NCBI RefSeq assembly: GCF_021869535.1
Contig: NW_026262701.1
Coordinates: 1,007,501-1,071,500 of the forward strand
Direction: 5' to 3'
Length of the DNA: 64,000 bases
From: Mytilus californianus
Taxonomy: Eukaryota; Mollusca; Bivalvia; Mytilida; Mytilidae
In this document: in pieces, positions 59,489 to 64,000 of the stretch
Numbering within the stretch: the stretch's first letter is position 1
Layout of the letters: each line of letters starts with the position of its first letter
Notes under the pieces: generated by a model
Seen by the model: the letters and a program-made list of their open reading frames with translations, nothing else
The model's database searches: none
Told to the model about the DNA's origin: nothing
Program-made: the position numbers and the translations under genes

Positions 59489-60831
59489 CAGGCATGGAAA
59501 TCTTTATCAGTAATCGTAATCAGCTGTAATCAATTACATTTTGCAATGTAATCACATGTAATCAGTAATCATGCAATTTCTGATTACAAGTAATCATAAT
59601 TTAATGGATTACAATGTAAAAATCAGGTTTAATCATCATTACTTTTTGATTACTTAAGATTACATTCATATGATTACTTGCTGAATACAAATTTTGTATA
59701 TGAAAATAGTTATTGACATACAATATAGAAATAAGAAGATGTTTTAAGTATGAATGAAAAAATTATCAAACTAGTATTCACTATGATTAATCATAGTTCA
59801 CTATGATTGATCATATCTTTCATATAACAAGTTTAGTATAACCAAGTTGGGCATGTAGAGTGGTAATGTGTGATTTATTTTGTAAACAGTTCTCTAAAGG
59901 AATTTACCTTTCCAAAGTTTCATTGTGAGATTGAGTCCTTGTGATAAAAGAATATGCTTTGAAAGCATTATATGTTCCCTGATGTAATGCTTCTAATATT
60001 AACTCCAATTTTAGTTTACACAATGTTTTGTTAAAACTACAGGAAAATTCAATAGCATAGACCATTAAGGGAATTCAGTTCCAAATTTGATTTTGATTAT
60101 CAACATAAATGAGCCCACTTAATTATTCATGGACATTTTATTCCTTTTACAATTTGTATAAATTTTGTATTCCATAAATAATTCAATATGTGCTTTCTGA
60201 CTATAGTTATTTCAAACAATTATATACATTATGAGTATAAAGTACTTATAACTTTATTGATATTGCTATTAAAACAATAAATTTTTAATACCAAAGCTCA
60301 CCTATTGTTTTTTCTAAAATATTGAAGTAGTGATTAACACCTGTAAAAACATATGTCTGTGTCAATTATATCCCCAGAGACAATAAAAGTACTTAATTAA
60401 ATTTTCATTATTTGTTCAGTTTTTTTGTTAATTGGAAATTTGCAGTTTGCTAAAATTTGTATATAAACAGTGTTATTTCTTTTACAGAGAAAGGGCACTT
60501 GTCTTATTGTTATTAAAATTTACACATGTTACACAGTTCCTAGTCTAAATTATTGATAAGATGAATAATAAAAAGATATAAAAAACACAAATTTTCACAA
60601 AAATTAGCTTTTTCGTGAGGAAAAAAAGTTTATAAGAAATTCTTAAATATTACAATATACAATGTAATCATAAGTAATCCAAAGAAATCCTGACTACTTT
60701 AAAGAAAAGTAATCTAATGTAATTGATTACATTTGATTTTAGGTGTAATTGTAATGTAATCAATTACATATGATTAGCAATGTAATTGTAATTTAATCGA
60801 TTACATTTTAAAGTAATCAACCCCATCCCTA
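59489..60831. mobile_element. Non-autonomous hAT-like element, 1343 bp
   Basis: TACATGAA occurs at 59481-59488 and 60832-60839, a perfect 8-bp target duplication. The ends are CAGGCATGG and the complement of TAGGGATGG, a hAT-type imperfect TIR. Inside each end is a cluster of the word GTAATCAATTACA / GTAATCANTAATCA in both orientations (59506-59690 and 60655-60815), typical of hAT subterminal repeats that bind transposase. There is no ORF. It lies 192 bp after exon 7. Confidence 0.85.
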
Positions 60832-61017
60832 TACATGAAGGAATTTTCATTGCATATTAATTATGAAAGTGAACTCTTAATAACTACACTAATGAAGTGT
60901 ACAATAACCTGTGGCAATTTCCATAGGAACAGCCTACTGATTAAAAATGTAAGAGAATAGAATTATAAAAAGAAACATTTTGAATATTGCAAATGTTTAT
61001 AATGATATATATATGTA

Positions 61018-61205
61018 GGACTCTGAAGTGCGATGGTACTCTAAAGTGCGATGGTCTAAGCCAAAGTGTGATGGTCTACGCCAAAGTGAGATAGTTGTTT
61101 GTTTTTTAAGTGCAATCAGATAACACGCTAAAGTGCGATGGTATGACACGCTAAAGTGTGATGGTATATAACACGCTTAAGTGTGATGGTATAACACGAT
61201 AAAAT
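61018..61205 (+). repeat. Array of the AAGTGCGATGGT word
   Basis: ctgaagtgcgatggtactct, taaagtgcgatggtctaagc and cacgctaaagtgtgatggta repeat seven to eight times with irregular spacers. The same word occurs at 22890 and, inverted, at 24510. Confidence 0.75.
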
Positions 61206-61868
61206 TTATCCACCCCATATATATCATATTAGGTCACTAGCATACGGTGTAACGAATTTATCTTACCACCTATTTTAACGTGTGGTTTTAGGCTAGTGGC
61301 CTATCAAAGTGATTAAGTCTTCAATACTTAGTATTAAGAACCTAGTTCCATTTGTCTAAACAAAAAACAAACGCCAACAATAACATTACTCGAAAGCTTT
61401 AAATGTGTTTTATGAATTAATTTCATCATTTAATCGTTCATCAGCAATTTCTTCGTCTGTTGAAACCTTTCAAATTTATCTTCAACACCATGTTGTTATA
61501 GGGACGTTACACCACTAATAGCCATGTATTGAAATAAGCCTGCCCACTAACGTAGTATGAAATATACACGGTCTCCATGTGGTTGCTTTTAAACTATCAT
61601 ATTCCTAGAAAATGAATAAGAGTTTAGATAAAACTTGTTATGCGTCATGGGCACAGGCTTTACGCTGAAGGCCGTATGATTATTAGTTGCATACATCAAC
61701 GACATTTAGGGTTAGATGGATAGTTCATACCAAATCTTATTTTTATTAATAGTACAATAGTTGTACAAAAAGTGTAATAGTTTGTATATCTGGAATTTAG
61801 TGGTAGTCGTTTGTTTGTATATTTCATATTTGCTGTTCGTTTATTGATTTGTATTTAAATCAGGTTGT
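61206..61868. other. Intron 7 sequence, no feature seen
   Basis: Unassigned AT-rich intronic DNA. Confidence 0.4.
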
Positions 61869-61870
61869 TA

Positions 61871-62300
61871 TTTTTATACGACCGCAAAAATTACAATTTT
61901 TTGGTCGTATATTGGTATCACGTTGTAGATCTCGTCATCGTTGTCAGCGTCGTCCTAAGACAGATGGTTTCCGGATAACAACTTTAGTATAAGTAAATAG
62001 AAATCAATCAAATTTTAACACAAGGTTTATAACCACTAAAGGAAGGTTGTGAATGATTTTGGGGGTTATGGTCCCAACTGTTTAGGAATTAGGGGCCAAA
62101 AAAGGGGCCCAAATAAGCATTTTTGTAGTTTCCAGACAATAACTTGTGTTAAAGTGTATGAATCTCTCTGAAATTATACCACAAGTTTCCATACAACAAA
62201 GGGATGGTTAGGATTGACTATGGGGGGTTATGGCTCAAACCATTTATGAATTAGAGGCAAAAAAGGGGGAAAAACAAGTTTTTTTCTGGTTTAAGGACAA
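61871..62300 (+). repeat. Family Q element, 5' part
   Basis: The head tttttatacgaccgcaaaaa pairs with ttttttggtcgtata and is followed by tcgtcatcgttgtcagcgtc and two units with aggggccaaaaaaggggcc. The tail is missing. Confidence 0.8.
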
Positions 62301-62307
62301 TTAAGAC

Positions 62308-62391
62308 AATTTAAAGCAGTCTAAGGGAGGTAATCCAATCCCAATTTAAAACAACAATGTTTGATTACCTCCCTTACACTGCTTGTAAATT
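62308..62391. repeat. Inverted repeat, 28-bp arms
   Basis: aatttaaagcagtctaaggg + aggtaatc at 62308-62335 pairs with gattacctcccttacactgc + ttgtaaatt at 62363-62391, with a few mismatches. It could be a small MITE. Confidence 0.65.
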
Positions 62392-62598
62392 ATGTATTAA
62401 GAAATGATGATTGTCTTGAGGTAATTAGCTGTCAATTTATTTTTAAAAGTTACTATTAATTAATATTAATTTTAGCCATGACTATGTATGTCATTTTATA
62501 TTTTAAGGCTTGTATGATGTATTTAAAAGGGTAATTATGGTTGCAAATTTTATTAAAATTTGAATTGAGATTATGACTATATCTTGAGGAATGATTTT

Positions 62599-63485
62599 TA
62601 TGCCCCCGCTGTAGCGGAGGGGGCATTAAGTTTTACCCTTGTCCGTCTGTACGTACGTACGTACGTCCCAAAATTGTTTTCTGTTCTCTAACTTGAGTTT
62701 GCCTCAACCAAATGTTATGAAACTTATACGCAATGCTTATTTCCACAAAACACAGATCAAGTTTGAATTTTGGTGGCGTCACTTTAACCGTTCTAGAGTT
62801 ATGCACCTTTATAAATGGGAGTTTCCGTTCTCTAACTTTAAGTGTGCCTCAACCAAATGTTATGAAACTTATTCACAATGCTTATTACCACAAAACACAG
62901 ATCAAGTTTGAATTTTGGTGGCCTGACTTCACCCGTTCTAGAGTAATGCCCCTTTATAAATGGAAAAATTGCAAAATTTTTAGTTTCTGTTCTTTTACTT
63001 AAGTTTGCCTCAACCAAATGTTATGAAACTTATACACAATGCTTATTACCACAAAACACAGATCAAGTTTGAATTTTGGTGGCGTCACTTTAACTGTTCT
63101 AGAGTTATGCCCCTTTATAAATGGAAAAATTGCAAAATTTTTAGTTCTCTAACTTTTACTTAAGTTTGCCTCAACCAAATGTTATGAAACTTATACACAA
63201 TGCTTATTACCACAAAACACAGATCAAGTTTGAATTTTGGTGGCGTCACTTTAACCGTTCTAGAGTTATGACACTTTATAAATGAAAAAATTGCAAAATT
63301 TTTAGTTTCCTTTCTCTTACTTTAGTTTGCCTTAAACCAAATGTTATGAAACTTATACACAATGCTTATTACCACAAAACACAGGTCAAGTTTCAATTTT
63401 GGTGGTGTCACTACAACCGTTCTAGAGTTATGATCCTTTATAAATGGAAAAATTGCAAAATTTTTATTTTCTTCTAAATATCAGG
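62599..63485 (+). repeat. Family P element, best preserved
   Basis: A head hairpin (atgcccccgc-tgta-gcggagggggcat) is followed by ccttgtccgtctgtacgtac and five units of 150-155 bp with ttgcctcaaccaaatgttat and ttgaattttggtggcgtcac. Open frames that run through it are products of the repeat. Confidence 0.88.
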
Positions 63486-63497
63486 TAATATTTAAAA

Positions 63498-64000
63498 TTG
63501 GAGTTATCTTCCTTTGTCCATGATTATAGTTGAATCAACTACAATCAATGCTTTATACAATGCAATGTTTAATTTTGACTTCCACTGACAAAACGCAGAT
63601 GGAGTTGAATTTGGGTAATGTCACTTTAACCATTATTGAGTTATGCCCATTTATAAATCGAAAGATTGCAAAATTTTTAGTTTCCATTCTGTAACTTTAG
63701 TTTGCCTCAACCAAATGTTATGAAACTTATACTCAATGCTTATTACTACATAATACAGATTAAGTATGAAATTTGGTGGTGACACTTTTACCATTCTTGA
63801 GTTATGTTCCTTTATAAACATAAAAATTGTTGAATTTTTCGTTTCCGTTCTATAACTTTAGTTTGTCTCAACCAAATGTTATAAAACTTATACACAACCG
63901 TTCTAGAGTTATGCGTGTTTACAAATAGAAAAAACAAACGACAAAACTACAAACATCAGTCTATAAAACACTATAAATAGAAAACTAACGACTATAAGCA
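63498..64000 (+). repeat. Family P element, second headless copy
   Basis: It begins ggagttatcttcctttgtcc, as at 46828, and continues with degenerate P units to the window edge. Confidence 0.75.

Noticed and set aside
62639-63002. Two overlapping frames of about 90 codons in family P
   Set aside because: They are translations of the tandem units (repeating LPQPNVMKLI and similar); the same units elsewhere are broken in that frame.

Overview
The window is animal nuclear DNA, very probably from a marine bivalve and most likely a mussel (Mytilidae). It is AT-rich. Its one recognisable multi-exon gene is spread over more than 50 kb, and about half of the rest is made of repeats that look typical of bivalves: non-LTR and Penelope-like retroelement remains, fold-back MITEs, hairpin-headed tandem-repeat elements, minisatellites and hammerhead-ribozyme repeats. 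The species assignment rests on recognising these repeats and a bivalve-style RING-less TRIM protein, so it is inference.

The backbone is the 5' part of a plus-strand kinesin motor gene of the KIF28/KLP-6 type (kinesin-3 related). Seven exons chain in perfect phase: 9533-9546, 15308-15346, 15841-15917, 17080-17096, 17858-17880, 30692-30816 and 59218-59296. They run from the initiator Met to the ATP-binding P-loop GQTGSGKS. Two exons are microexons of 17 and 23 nt. Introns 5 and 6 are 12.8 and 28.4 kb. The gene runs off the right edge.

Left of the kinesin lie a 5'-truncated non-LTR element on the minus strand (1-1224), a possible RG-rich terminal exon of another gene (2288-2512), a nearly full-length but dead non-LTR element (2775-6499), a 40-bp-arm hairpin repeat, a 159-bp MITE, a 158-bp unit bounded by two hammerhead-like motifs (about 8020-8210), and the 3' end of another non-LTR element (8509-8985).

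Introns 1-5 hold a mariner-like MITE, several tandem arrays, and three copies of a 337-bp palindromic MITE, each with its own 4-bp target duplication. Intron 6 holds a 39-bp minisatellite and, on the minus strand, an intronless B-box/coiled-coil/beta-propeller gene (35711-37330) with two decayed paralogues (about 41720-42758 and 54150-56341). The upstream flank of the middle paralogue seems to be split by an 8.5-kb island of nested repeats (about 43090-51590). That island contains a Penelope-like element, hairpin-headed tandem-repeat elements, a hammerhead core, and a 3377-bp element with perfect 33-bp terminal inverted repeats and exon-like segments inside.

After exon 7 come a 37-bp duplication of the exon/donor junction, a 1343-bp non-autonomous hAT-like element with an 8-bp target duplication, a short-motif array, and further hairpin-headed repeats to the end. 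The only genes that look functional are the kinesin and the first TRIM-like gene; they share DNA on opposite strands, and nothing in the sequence links their functions.
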